Both the position numbers and the translations under genes were made by a program. Positions 11,282-23,581 of a stretch of DNA of 48,945 bases are shown one piece after another. Source of the DNA: Intoshia linei. Lineage: Eukaryota > Orthonectida > Rhopaluridae. How positions within the stretch are numbered: position 1 is the first letter of the stretch; every line of letters begins with the position of its first letter. The stretch spans positions 1 to 48,945 of the forward strand of contig LWCA01000134.1 in assembly GCA_001642005.1 (NCBI GenBank), written 5' to 3'. The notes under the pieces were generated by a model. It was given only the letters and a program-made list of their open reading frames with translations, ran no database searches and was not told where the DNA came from.

Positions 11282-12147
11282 TTGAAAAATTCCATATTTA
11301 CTAAACATGCCATTAATTAAACCCATTTCAAATTTACCAATTGACATATATTGTAAATGAGTGTACCAAAAAATAAATATAAAAAATTTACACATAGCTA
11401 CAAAATTATACTAATCACTGATTAGTATTCATTAATTTGGCACTGAAAAATAACTTCAACCAACAAAAAAATAACACATGTTGTATAATATAATAGCTCG
11501 GGAACAATCCCATTATGACGATTGAATTTAATAAATACATGATAAATGATAATGTATTGATTATTTAATATTTGAACAGAAATCAAAATCCGTGATCATT
11601 TCAAATTAAAAATATAATACCATTATAAATGAAGTTTTTAATTCCATTTAATAAACCATATCTTTCCCACATAATAAATAACTGATTAAATGAAATTATA
11701 TGTGTTGCATATTTTATAATTTTCAATATTTACATTTAACGTTAATATTTTCAAAAACAAAAAATATATAACAATAGAACGCTACATAACAGTATAATTA
11801 TAATGAGAGCCTTGAACCTTAATCAAATGAATAAGATAGTAAAAAAATAGAAACTTCCACATAGATGAATGAAAATTTGTCGATTATAATGTTACAAAAA
11901 TAAATCAAATTAAATGAATTTCCAGCTCAGAAAACGACACAACACAAGTTCGAACAATTACACAGAATAATAATGCATGTTGCAATACTTCTAGCCGTAT
12001 CCTCAAGTTAAAAATAGTGAGAAGTAAACATTACGTTTCATACATATGGGATCAATTGATTTATTTAATTTTTCAAAATTTTGATCAATACTCGAAAATT
12101 CACATTTAGTTTTAAATAATTGGTAAAATTTTACATTCATTTTTAAA

Positions 12148-13087
12148 ATGTACAAGATAATTAATGTCAACATAATTATTGCGTGTATATTTTTAAAATT
12201 TGTCCTACACGCTAAAGCAAGATCCTGTACGGAAAATTTGACCTATGTGCCAAATAACACAATTTACGACGATGACAGTGGATCAATACTATTTTCAAAA
12301 TTATATAATAATTTTGAAAATAATTGGAAAAATTGCTCTATGGAGTGTTGCCTTGATGGTGATTTCAAAATTTAATGTATATTTTTGAAAAATATATTTA
12401 GATTCCTGTAATGTTGTTTCAATCACCTTATTTCCTGGTACAGATTATTTTGAATGCAATGGGCTTTCCTGTTCAACTTGTACGTTTCAAGAAGGAAATG
12501 GGTTTTCAATATTTTTTAATGCAACATATGATAATGCCGGCTTTTCAGAGTTGTCTCAAAATTATATAAATATTAATCAAAATACTTTGAATTCATTGGT
12601 AGGTTCCGAATTATTAGACGTATTTTCACGTTCAAATGTTAAGACAACGACAAGTACGACACGCCATACAACTGAACAAAATCAAGAAACGACGATAAGC
12701 AATATATTTTTATTTCAAGACAAAGAAAACTCTTCAAATGAAACCATACCGTTCTTTAAACAATACAATATCAACACAAACCCCATTCTGCCTCTGATTA
12801 TCATTTCAATCGTATTTTTGAGTGTAAGCATCATTACACTTGCAATGTTTCTCATACGCAAATTTCTAAATAGTATGGACAAAGATGTCCGATACCAAAA
12901 TCTAAAAAGCACTTTTGATTTACACGAATCAATAAATGATTCAGATATTGAAGAATCACCAATTAAAAAAAAGATCAATTTTAGACACAATGAAGAAAAT
13001 GTACAATCAGAAGAAAACGTTAATTTATTAGATGAAGAAATTACAAAATATGAATCAAAAATGTTTGATAAAGAGGAAAATGCTTAA
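12148..13087 (+). CDS. MANEC-domain type I membrane protein with acidic cytoplasmic tail (paralog 3)
   Basis: Exons 12148-12358 and 12402-13087 join in phase 1 over a 43-bp intron at the same site as in the two upstream paralogs and give about 298 residues. A signal peptide (IINVNIIIACIFLKFVLHA) precedes the eight-cysteine MANEC motif (NCSMECCLDDSC; FECNGLSCSTC). The stalk is short and Thr-rich. The transmembrane helix is at about 199-223 (ILPLIIISIVFLSVSIITLA). Unlike the others, it has a cytoplasmic tail of about 75 residues rich in Glu, Asp and Ser (NDSDIEESPIKKK; SEENVNLLDEEI). 'ESP' and 'ND-SD' could be kinase sites, and 'ENVNLL' resembles an acidic dileucine sorting motif; both are inference. 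No known partner. Confidence 0.8.
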
Positions 13088-14948
13088 TTAAAAGTTTATA
13101 CAGTTATTAATTAAATATAATCATAAAGGTAATTAAATATATCGACTCCAATTTTGCTATAAACAGGTATAACATTTTTTAAATCTACATTACTTTCCCA
13201 AAACGTTTGCCAATTCCAGAGAAATGTTGCATTTATAACTCAAATTGGTTAACCAATGTTTCGAACTGGAGTAACTTTTATTGGTACTTAAATATCCATC
13301 CCGAACGCACGCAGAAATCTAATTTTTAAATTACAAAATTTTTAAATATATTGTATACCAACGGTTTAATACCAAAAAATTGGTAACTCTTGTCGGTATA
13401 AATTGAAACAATAATCGTCATTAATCGATCTAAAGAAAATGATTTTCCTGAACACTGATAATCTTCCTAAAAATATTTTATATAAATTTTTGACCAATTT
13501 ATCAACCAATATTTTTCAAATTTTTGAAATAAAATTAGAAATGAAAATATAAATTTTCATCATACAATTTCGAAAAAAATGATAATTGACTTTATACACA
13601 TTTTAAATACAGAAATATGGGTTTCAATCTCATAAATTGATTCTTCTGTTTTTTATCATTACTATTAGTATTTTAATACAATTTTACAAAAATTTCGTTG
13701 AGCTTTTACCGAAGTGGTGTCTCAGGGTAAAAATACATTTTTAAAAATTTACAACAATTTTTTCTTTTTCCTTATTCTTCAACATGTTTCTTTTTTGTTT
13801 ATCAGAATGCTTTAAAAACAAATGCCTGTCCAAGGAAGTCGGGTTATGAGATGCAATATAACTTGAAACTAATATAACACACCAATGTTTCGTATAACTA
13901 TCAATTACGTTCTTTTGTACTATAAAATAATTAACAAGTACAAATAAATAAGGTACATTTTTTTATCGTAGAAATCTTGTCTTTAAAAAAACTAAACAAG
14001 TTGTATTAATAAAAACTGGAATATAAAGGTCACAAGTCAACTTTAAATATTTCAAATTTTAATACAGTCCAAGTCCTTATTGACGGAATTTTTGTTATCG
14101 GTAATTCATCTTTTAACGTAATTTTGTAATATTCATTTTTTCTTAGCGAATTTGTATAAACCAAAAATTCCGTTAATAAAAATTTTATCTCTAACACTCT
14201 AGAATCTATTTTTAATGACTATCATAAATATAATCTAATTTTTTAAAAATTAAGTCAATTTATTATATTTTTTATCAAATTTTTGATAGATATTAAATTA
14301 GATGGCGTTAATTAGAAATAATTACTATGATTGCGTGAATATTATTTTTAACTTTATTTTATTTCTGTAAATAATTTAAAAATTTTCATAGACCCAAAAA
14401 AACTGCTGTGGACTCCAGGAGTCCACATGGACCCGTTGATAATATTTTGTGTATATTACTTCGTCGTGTATTATTCAAAAACTCATAACAAGAAATATAA
14501 CCATTTAATAGTTTTTATTTAAAAAAATTAAATTCCGTAAACAAGGTCGTTACTATATGGAAAATTCCGTTAATAAGGACTTAGATTAAGCAATATCACC
14601 ACCGATAGTACAATTATTTATAAAAATTTTTCACCACCAGAAAGAAAATTAAAACTAAGGACCTTGAACATTTTTTTAATTTTTTATAAAAATTTCCAAG
14701 CATCACAAAATCACAAAGAAAATTACTCTGTAGATCCATGTAGATACAAATTTTCGGTAGTATATTCTTTCAATTTATTAGAAATAATTGGCCATACTCT
14801 ACAATTTCCTACATATAAAAATATTTTTAAATGGTGTCAAATACAGTTAATACAAAAGCGGTACCGTAAAGTATACCAATTAGTATATTTATTGTGTATT
14901 AATTAAAAATCAACAGCGTAACCTGGCACAAGTAAATAAAATTTACAA
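13088..14948. other. Intergenic stretch between MANEC paralog 3 and ODAD3
   Basis: No supported gene. About 13480-13690 resembles a reversed, diverged member of the repeat-1 region ('caaccaatatttttcaaat', 'atcatacaattt'). A pogo-like element occupies 14065-14586. The 80-codon frame at about 14664-14906 has no recognisable features and is treated as chance. Confidence 0.5.
14065..14586. mobile_element. Pogo/Tigger-like MITE
   Basis: The left end is TA-CAGTCCAAGTCCTTATTGAC and the right end, read inversely, is TA-ATCTAAGTCCTTATTAACG. They share a block of about 22 bp (AAGTCCTTATT-ACGGAATTTT). TA flanks both ends. The interior repeats the motif 'aattccgttaat' and has a hAT-like fragment ('ctccaggagtccacatggac'). 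No transposase. Confidence 0.75.
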
Positions 14949-17900
14949 ATGAGTAATACGAAACTGAGTGTTTTAGTGCAAAAATGCGAAGAATTGAAGA
15001 AAAAAATGGTTTTGATGGGTGATATTATAACGAGTATAAATTAATTTTCGTTAGAGGGAGACAGAAAGGCATTTTACGAAAATTCTGAATGGGAACAAAA
15101 GAAGAACAAAGACACTATATCGAAATTAAGAATGAAATACAAAGAAATTTATCATAATAGAGCGGATAAAATGAAAGTTTCATAAACTAAAATATATTAA
15201 TAAAATTATGATATAGGCTGACGCAGAGTTAATATCAAATTCACTGGCAGATGCACCAGAAGAAAAAAAATGTTTTAAGAATAAACCTGGATTGGTATGT
15301 AGATTATACTAAAAATTTAACCGAAAAATAGATAGCTCTAGATTTAATAAATAATAAACACAAAGACTATGTAAATCAATTAAATTATTTACGATACACA
15401 ACAGAAAATTACAAAAAAACTTTGTCAGCCACAGAGACAAAATATGATGAAATGGTGAAAGACGTCTCAGAGTCGAAAGCAACAGACCAAGGAGAATCTG
15501 ATGTAGCAAAGGTTTTTATAGTTGGTAGAAATTTTATATTATAAACACAGGAAACACGAAATTTGGAAAATAAACTGGAAAAAAGTAAACTCAAATGTCG
15601 TGAAGCAATACACATACATCAAACGTATGATAGTATTAAATACACAATGTTGCAGGAATGTCAAACCTTTAGTCAAAAACTTGACATGGTGGAATCTGAA
15701 ATTCAATTGTAATTTTAGATTTATAGAAAAATTTTAAAATTTCATCTTAGAAGTAACGCCGAACATGAAAATCAAAAGAAAATAAACGAACAGGCAACTT
15801 TGAGTAGAGACACATCACGAGTTATATTAGAAAAACAAGAAAAAGAAATTTATGCTTCTAGAAAAAAAAGAGAAGTTGATTTATCTAACGTTCGAAAACA
15901 AGCAGAAGAAAAAAGATTACAATATGATCGAAGAATGGTATATTTTAAGTAACTTATTAATTTTTAAAATATTCAGGCGGCTACATCATTGAAAGACGAA
16001 GAAGGTTCAAATATAGAAAAATATGAAAAAATGAATGAAACTGATCAAAATAAAATTACAACATATGAACAAGCCACCATAAAAATAAAAGAAGCCACCG
16101 GTGTAACTGATACACAGGTAAGTATATATTTTTTAAATCTTTCAATCTATCAATATTGACAAAATAAATTTCAATTACCATTGATCGAAAAAAGATATTA
16201 TATATTACTAAATTGACTGTCATGTACTACGTACAAACAGGATACAACTGTATAACCTGTAAATTTTTTGAAATTCTAGGGCTGTTTTCATTAAAAAAGA
16301 ATGGTAATTTTGGGTTTTGGCCATGAAGATATAATTTTTTTAATTCTCCAACTCGTTTGATTTTCAAAAAGAGAAACAATTGGGGTTTTTAACCCGTAAA
16401 ATGTGAGTTTGGAAGGTTGAAATTATGTTTGCGAACACCCCCGCAAAAAACTGTAATTGAAATGTGGACTTTATAAAATTCTAAGATGGGTAGCTATTTA
16501 AATAAAGCTGAAAACACTGTCACAGAAACAAAAATCGCGTAGCATATTATAAGTTATGACTATCTTGAATGTTTTGTAGTTAGTACAAACAGCACCTAGC
16601 TCTACCGAGGGTGGACTTTTCTAATTATCAAAAAAATAAAATCTAATATAAAAATGCCGCTACTTACTATTAAAAATCTTTTAAAAAATACTTTTATATA
16701 AGTTAGGATGAGTAATTTGTTGTTTTATTATTGAAATTTAATGATTTTAAAATATGTATCAGAATGTAGATTTTAAAAAATTGTTGGTTTCGTTTTTTTT
16801 AAAAAAAAAGAGATAATTGGTGCTTTTTACACTGAAAGACTCAATTTGTAAAATCTAATTATCGAAATACAATATTAAAAATTGGCTTTTTAAAACTCTA
16901 CATATCTTACTTTCGTAAATAAGATTGAACAAACAAAACTTAAATTAAAAAACTACAACCCTCTTTAAAATTTGCGTAAAAATCCCCTCAAATCTTGGTT
17001 AAAAGTTCCTAAAAACCCCCTTGAAATTTTTACCTTACGCGAGCCTTTTTCGGGTGACCTCAACGCAGTGTTTGTAAAATGGGCCTCATTTTTCCAAATC
17101 GATCATTTTTAAAAAATTATATTTTCGACCATTATAACCATATTGTTTACTAAACTGTCAAGGCCAGAGTTTAGCCTCCAGACACTTGAGAAGTGGCTTG
17201 GTTAAGACATTATTTTCATTATGATGTTTCCAAAAATAAAAAATAGGTATCTATTTTTTTTTTTGGGTGGATTTCGCACTTGGTAGGTTCGGCTCTGATT
17301 TCAACATTTAATCGGTTTACAATGTGTTTTTAAGCCGAGAAACTTTTGACCGATTAAAATTTTATAAGTATACATATAATTAATTTATTATAGGAAGTAG
17401 TAATACGATTTGAAAATCAAGGTGAAACAGAAAAAAGGTTACAATCCATGAAGGAAGATAACGAAAAATTATTAATCAGACAGCAAGAAGAATACGACGA
17501 ATTGAAACAGAATTTTGAAAATATGAAATATACCGGTGAAAATAAGATATCAGAGTAAGTTTAATGGCTGATAAAAAATTAACAAAATCTAGTGGTGAAC
17601 GTGTACTGGAAGAAAAGTTTGACGAGTTAAAATCTATTGAAAATACGTTACAATTAAACAATAAGAATTTGAATAATTCGACAACTCTATTATTGGCCGT
17701 AAAATCTGGAATTAATCATTTAACTGACAAACTAAAACAACTTAAAACGGTAAATAAAACTACATTATTATTAAATTATGTATTATTATAATAATACAAA
17801 ATAACATAATAAAAAATTTTTTTAAAACTCAATTTTACTAGACATCAACAGAACTACAAAAGGTAAAAATACCACCAGAATCTGATGAATATATACTGGA

Positions 17901-18288
17901 CCAATTATCTATATGTGAAGATAAAATGATAAAATTACTTGAAGATATGAACGGTGAAGATATTGATACAGTTTGGAACATGATGACTGAAAACGAAGTA
18001 ATAATACACGATTAATCATTAAAATTTAAAATTGTGTAGTATATCAGTATTGTTGACACCAAACAACCTCAATACAACACTCATGTAAAAATTGGCGAAG
18101 GTCACAAGGAAACTGCATTTGATGGTATATTTAAAAGAATCATTATAGATTTGAATAATTTTTAAGAAGAAGATAGCGGAGACGATCAAGAAGTATTGAC
18201 TCGTTTAATAATCAAAAAACAGTCACAAAATATACTTGAAACTAAAAATAAACGAAAAGTTGGAGGGCGTAAAAAAGAGAAAAAATAA
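14949..18288 (+). CDS. ODAD3: Outer dynein arm docking complex subunit 3 (CCDC151)
   Basis: ODAD3 is a coiled-coil subunit of the complex that anchors outer dynein arms to ciliary doublet microtubules. Twelve exons fit in phase: 14949-15018, 15055-15176, 15217-15294, 15332-15511, 15551-15708, 15751-15937, 15977-16117, 17394-17554, 17593-17749, 17842-17997, 18040-18124 and 18167-18288. They give about 538 residues against roughly 595 in human. Family landmarks in order are EGDRKAFYENSEW, TRNLENKLEKSKLKCREA, QTFSQKLDMVESEI, SRKKREVD, AEEKRLQYDRRM, IKEATGVTDTQ, NFENMKYTGE, and the C-terminal EVLTRLIIKKQSQ...KNKRK basic tail. Introns are 36-92 bp except the seventh (1,276 bp), which holds transposon debris. 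The start fits the family: MSNTKLSVLVQKCEELKKK leads into the EGDRKAF motif. It converges on ORC5. Its presence implies motile cilia or flagella. Confidence 0.93.
16118..17393 (+). repeat. Transposon-filled intron 7 of ODAD3
   Basis: It contains repeat-2 copy b (about 16222-16548), a repeat-3 core (16586-16630) and, near its right end, ttggtaggttcggctctg (17281-17298), which matches in inverse the end of a MITE at 43835-44020. A stretch 'tttgtaaaatgggcctcat' near 17075-17095 recurs inverted near 23228-23252. The real exons flank it in phase, so it is spliced out rather than breaking the gene. Confidence 0.75.
16222..16548 (+). repeat. Dispersed repeat 2, copy b
   Basis: Starts near 'gtactacgtacaaacaggat' and ends at 'acaaaaatcgcgtagca'. 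It shares 'ttctagggctgttttcat', 'gtgagtttggaaggttgaaa' and 'actgtaattgaaatgtgg' with the copies at 10748, 19860 and 25990. It lies inside the ODAD3 intron. Confidence 0.7.
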
Positions 18289-18313
18289 ATTAATTTACCC
18301 ATTCTATTTATTG

Positions 18314-19316
18314 TTATTTAATTGTACCTTTAATAAATTTTTCAAAAAAAGTTTGATCAATCAATTTTCCAATCTATAAAAACAAGTATTAAAAACAGTA
18401 AATAATAAAAATTTTAAAATCACCACATAATCAATTTCAATAACATCGGTAGTAGAATCATATAAAAGTGAAATTGTAATGGAAATAATTTTATCAAAGG
18501 TTTCATTTGGAATATTTAATTTTTTAGCATCGTTTTTATACTTGTGATCAAAAAAAGACAGCATCTCTCCTATTGATAAAACTGATTAAAAAATTTTAAA
18601 CTCAACCTTCCGTCAATGTGTCGAGTTGAATAAAAATGGGATAAAGGCATCGAGGAATGCTACTCAATTTAAAGTTGAAATTTGACCAAGAATGTCTACC
18701 AGATACAATTGTACATATTTTGCAGCTTATCTAAAAAAATTAAAAAGTTATAACATCCAAATTTACCATTGAATGCATGGTTAGAATTAAATACATCAAA
18801 TTTGCGTCCATGTTGAAAAGTTCATTTCCATTGTCAATTACCTAATGACACGGTTAGAGATGCAATTATCATAGAATAAAGTAAAAAATTACTATAAATA
18901 AATCATGGTGCATATTCTCGACTATTTTTTTAAATTTATGTATAAAATTGGAAATTTCAATTTGTTCAGCATGTTCAATTTTCAACATTTTGCATAAAGA
19001 ATCATAAATGTATTGAAAGAATAATACAGGTTCATAATATTCGTAAGCATTTACAAAAATTGATTTATACTATTATAATTATAATTAATTTGTTTAATTC
19101 AATTTAACCTCATAGTTTCTAGCAAAATTTCTTAAAGTCGTAGTTTTTCCACTAGATTCATCTCCTTGAATGTAAAGTACACCACTAGTTGAATATTTCT
19201 ATCAAATTTTTATACATTTTGTAAAACTGTAAAATTACTAGAATGCTGATGAGTTTATAAAAATTTTGGGTAAAATTTTCTCTTGCGTATAGTTCTTTTA
19301 TTGGCTCTAACATCAT
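18314..19316 (-). CDS. ORC5: Origin recognition complex subunit 5, short form
   Basis: ORC5 is an AAA+ subunit of the complex that marks replication origins. Exons on the minus strand are 19316-19239, 19198-19109, 19069-18893, 18841-18767, 18730-18607, 18569-18424 and 18373-18314, giving about 249 residues. If the last intron is retained, the protein instead stops at 18361 with a similar length. Walker A is G38-x4-GKT (QGDESSGKTTT). A Walker B-like HHDLFIVIDNGNEL has Asn in place of the usual second acidic residue. Later family motifs include SIFVNAYE and NMDANLMYL. Human ORC5 has about 435 residues, and the C-terminal winged-helix part is absent: the next gene begins almost at once. Introns are 35-51 bp. 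The identification is by order of motifs and overall register with the family. Confidence 0.8.
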
Positions 19317-19859
19317 TTAGTGATTTTATACATTTTCAAATATGTTTAAATTTACACGAAATGTTTTAAATAAACTTTATTGACCAGTTATAATTGAATT
19401 ACCCCAGTGCAATCAATCACTGGTCAAAAATTTTCACTCAAAACCAGTGATAATCCGGGTATTGGCATTTATTTATTGAAAATAAATATAGATACTTTCT
19501 GGTTGTAATATGCAGAATAATTAAAATATGCGTACATTACTGTCTTAAAATTGAAAACTCATCAGCCCTAAAGGTAAATTTCTTGTTTCCTAAATTTATA
19601 AATTTAAATCGGCAAAGTCTTGTATAATATTAATAACTGCTTTGATTATTTTTAGATATTCGATTAATCTGGTTGGGTGAAATATTTATATTTTTAATTT
19701 TCACAGTACCAGTCTTAGAATTTTATAAATTTCACATTTATATTATAGTTTTTTCCGGGGGTGAAAGTAAGATAAATTTCAATCTCTGAAATTTACATCT
19801 TATCGTTCAAAAACCCGAATTTTCCTTTTTTTTGAAAATCAAACAATTTAAATTTAAAT

Positions 19860-20097
19860 TTATGATTTCAAAGTCCGTATCAGCGTATATTTATTTTTAA
19901 ATTCTCCAACTCGTTTGATTTTACAAAAAGAGGGACAATTGGGGTTTTTACCCGTAAGATGTGAGTTTGGTAGGTTGAAATTTATTTTGCTAACCCCCCT
20001 AGAAAAAACTGTAATTGAAATGTTGACTTTATAAAATTCTAAGACTGGAATTATTAAAATAAAGCTGGACACACACACAAACAAAAATCCCGTAGCA
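19860..20097 (+). repeat. Dispersed repeat 2, copy c
   Basis: Contains 'aaattctccaactcgtttga', 'actgtaattgaaatgttg' and the terminal 'acaaacaaaaatcccgtagc'. It is 5'-truncated relative to copies a and b. Confidence 0.65.
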
Positions 20098-22488
20098 TAT
20101 TATTATATAATATTACATTTTTACAGATGGTTAAACTCACATTGTATATGCGTGAAAAGTGTACATTTTGAACAAAAAAAGTGTTCTATAGAACTGTAAA
20201 TTAATATAAATATGTAAATCTGATTCTAATAAAAAATTTCGTTAATTTATGGGTGATTTTATGTTGGCTCTTTGATTATATAATGTTAATTTTATGTTTG
20301 TCGTCATAAATCATTAAAATCGATGATCATTACAATAAAATGACCATTAAAATTGGATTTTTTTTAGATAACTTAATAAAATTTGAAAGGTCTATTCATT
20401 AGCTATCTTTTACACTTAAGTGGTCGGTTGATTCACATAGCCGCCATAGAGAAATTTTCATTTTAAAATATAAAAGTTAAGAAATAATCTGAAAAAATTA
20501 AAATAATGAACAAATCGTTAGAATATTGTTAAATTTTATTAAAATTTTATATTAACCAATTAATATAAATACATATTAATGTTTAACAGATATCCACCAG
20601 AAAAAATCTGAAAATTTCATATCATATCCTTACGAGACAAAAAAGTTTAAACTAGTCATGTAAAAAGCTAGAATTTTAAAACTGGAATAACTTTTCTACA
20701 CGACCTCTAAAAAAATCTGAAAAACTACCTGCTCTCTGATCTGAGAGGATTATAATGATTATTATCATTATTAATGATATATATTTTAACATGTTAAATT
20801 TTTCAGTGTTGAACCGTGTGATGAAATAAAATACATGTAAAATGTTGCCACTAATTAAAATAAAGAAATGTACATTGTATATGTTTGGTGTTTAAAATTT
20901 AATTTTTATCAAGTATACTGCCAAAAAATTGTTTTTAACTCGAAACCTGTCTTAAAATCTGTTTTAAGAGGCTGTAAATTAGAAAACCACCAATAAATAT
21001 TTATGTAGGTCATATAAAAGGACTACTAGAACTAAGTAATTGGTACTGTGCTTATTTATAAATCCAGATTCTTGAATTTAGTTTGCACAAATTATGTATT
21101 TGATGTTCTACAAATCCTTTAATAAAATAAATTAAGAACATGGAATAACAACTAATAATTATTACATGATAATGTAAACATTTCATTTAAAGTCGTCATT
21201 CATTCTAGAAAAACGTTTTGAAATTCAACATCAAATAAAAGCTTGTACGGTAATGACTAATTACTAATCTAAAAATACTTTTTCACCATCCAATACAATA
21301 GTAATATTAAAACTTTATTGATTATTGTTTAATGACTAAATTATACATTAACCCTTTCACTGCGTAGCGTTAGTGATAACACATTTCAATTTGATAGAAT
21401 CTTTATTTCCATTTACACGAGACACAAGATTATATATAAAATTAAACAGACACTTCAAAATATACTTTATTGTAAAATAAATGAACTCACACTACACACT
21501 GTCTAATACTATTTTATGATGCATCACCACATGTCTGAAATTTACGTTTTAATTCAAACATGTATTATTTTTAAATTACCTATGTGAAAATGTATGAAAA
21601 TAAAAGAATAAAATTTTTCAAAATTATGCTGTGTATACTATAGAATACACAGACAGTGTTAGGGTTAACAAGATTAAGTCATTTTTCAGAGTTCTTATCA
21701 TTTAGGTATAACAGTGCATTCCAACAATATAATTACAAAATCCCAACAATATAATGATATGATTCATCTTTTTCGTAATGTATTTGCAATGTAAATTTTG
21801 CATGATAGATAAAAACAGTAAATTTCACGTTTTCCAATCGCCGGTTCGGATAATTTTTTTTCATCTTTTAGAAATAGGTATTCAGTGAGAACTGAGTGAG
21901 TCACCCTATTCGACAGATGGGCACATTTTATAATTTTAGTAGTTTTGTCGACACCAAATGTATCCTTTACGTATATAAAATTGACTGTCTGTGTGTTACC
22001 AATTAATTAAAAAATTAAACACTTATCTTCATTTAAAAAATTCAAAATTCCTAGCATTTCAAAAAAAAGTGTTTAGAAATTGAAGTCTTCAGTGTCAAAA
22101 CTTATACTCTTTGATTTTTGAATTAATGAAAAATGTCCTAGAATTTTAAGACTTACATTTCGGATAGTTTTTAAATATCTAACATATTTACATTACATCA
22201 AATAGTATTTTAAGAATACCAATGTATTGACAATATCTGCGGATACTCTTAATCGACCTTAAGTAATTAATTCTCAGTGCGGGTATATTTTGTTTACATT
22301 ATCGCTTCTCATTCCTTGTCTTCCGAAAATTTACAATTCACTTATCAAAATTTCAATCTGAATAAGTGACGACTTCACAGTCAAAAAAGCATTTTAGTAT
22401 TCATATATTTTTTTCTGAAATATTTTATTAAAACAAAAAATGTATAATTAACGGTCCGAAAATTAAAAAAAAAAAAATTATTTTGATA

Positions 22489-22600
22489 GAGCTTATTCCA
22501 GTTGATATAAATACAAAATTTAAACCCCAGAAATCTACGCATTTCCGGTGAAAAATAATTTTTAATATATTATCAACCAATATTTTTCAAATATTTAGAT
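22489..22600 (-). repeat. Dispersed repeat 1, reversed copy
   Basis: Reads, on the + strand, 'agcttattccagttgatat...gaaatctacgcatttccggtg...ttaatatattatcaacc', the reverse complement of the block at 934-1045. It is followed by 'gaaatatgggtgaaaatcta', which also recurs near 29570 and 35000, so the full element is longer than the core. Confidence 0.65.
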
Positions 22601-23581
22601 TAAAATAAAAATTGAAAGTGTAAATATTAATCCTACAATTTAAAAAAAAGAGAAATATGGGTGAAAATCTATATAATTCATTCCTTCGGAATTTTTTTCA
22701 TTGCTACAAAATTTTTAAATCTCAAAACTACAACTACAATTGTACCAATTTTAGGATTGACTGTTTTTATTTTATTTTTAATATTATAGACACATTCTGA
22801 CTAATAAATTAAAAAAAAGAGATAAAAATTGTTTTTAAAATTATTTACGCAAATGTTAACAAAACAAAATAAAGATAAAATAATTCACTTTAAAGTTAAA
22901 ATTAATGATATGATGGTTCAACCTGAAACAAATTTATAAGTCATTATTAGTTATTAAACAGCTAATTCAGATAGCGAGACGAACGTAATTTGAAAAACTG
23001 GTGTAATATGAATCTACATTGTAAAAAAATTCTTTTTTTAGATGAAAATGGTTGTACCCTCCATACCTTTATAAATTATGGCTATTACACTCTAAATTGT
23101 ATCCACCTGCCTATAAATATGAAAATATCACCATGTGTGGTGTAATATCAAATGGAGGGTTAGATAAAGTCCTCTGATATTCAAGATTATAATTTTTATA
23201 ATGCTCATATGTTTAGAATTTAGAAAAATGAGGGCCCCATTTTACAAAAATTTCGTTGAAGAAAAGGTTTGCAACATACATTAAACTATACTACACCACT
23301 TTTAACTAGGTTAACTTTTCAGACTAATTGACAAAGATTTAACTTTATTTGAATAATATTCAAAAATTTATAACAAACTTATCATTCATAACTCTGACGT
23401 TACTAGAGAAATTTATGAATTTGAAATTAGCAATTGTGTGGAAATTTGTTTTGTAAAAATGAGTTCACACGTGTACTATTTAAACTTGATTTGCAATAGA
23501 ATGCAAACTATATCAATATTAGCATAACAGTTGCAATATAAAATACAAATAGCGAACCTGGATTCATTAAAATTTGCAAAT

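Larger units (their letters stand above)
8852..12147. other. Repeat-rich intergenic stretch between MANEC paralogs 2 and 3
   Basis: No gene is supported. It holds a repeat-3 core (8874-8915), a repeat-1 copy split by a hAT element (around 9130-10220), repeat-2 copy a (about 10748-11105) and another repeat-1 copy (11187-11281). From about 11300 to 12147 the DNA is plain AT-rich sequence in which I see nothing beyond a possible promoter region for the third paralog. Confidence 0.6.
19317..23581. other. Gene-free stretch of about 4.3 kb
   Basis: No ORF or exon chain could be supported on either strand. It includes repeat-2 copy c (about 19860-20097), repeat 1 in reverse (22489-22600), and an inverted fragment (23228-23252) shared with the ODAD3 intron. 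The rest is AT-rich sequence of no evident structure. Near 23055-23160 the inverted pair 'accctccat' / 'atggagggt' encloses about 85 bp and may be a small hairpin-type remnant. Confidence 0.5.

Noticed and set aside
14664-14906. 80-codon frame upstream of ODAD3
   Set aside because: Considered as an N-terminal exon, but the ODAD3 start at 14949 already matches the family N-terminus.
18361-18423. Unspliced end of ORC5 with stop at 18361
   Set aside because: Kept as an alternative; the spliced form was preferred because the gtgatt donor and tttttatag acceptor match other introns here.
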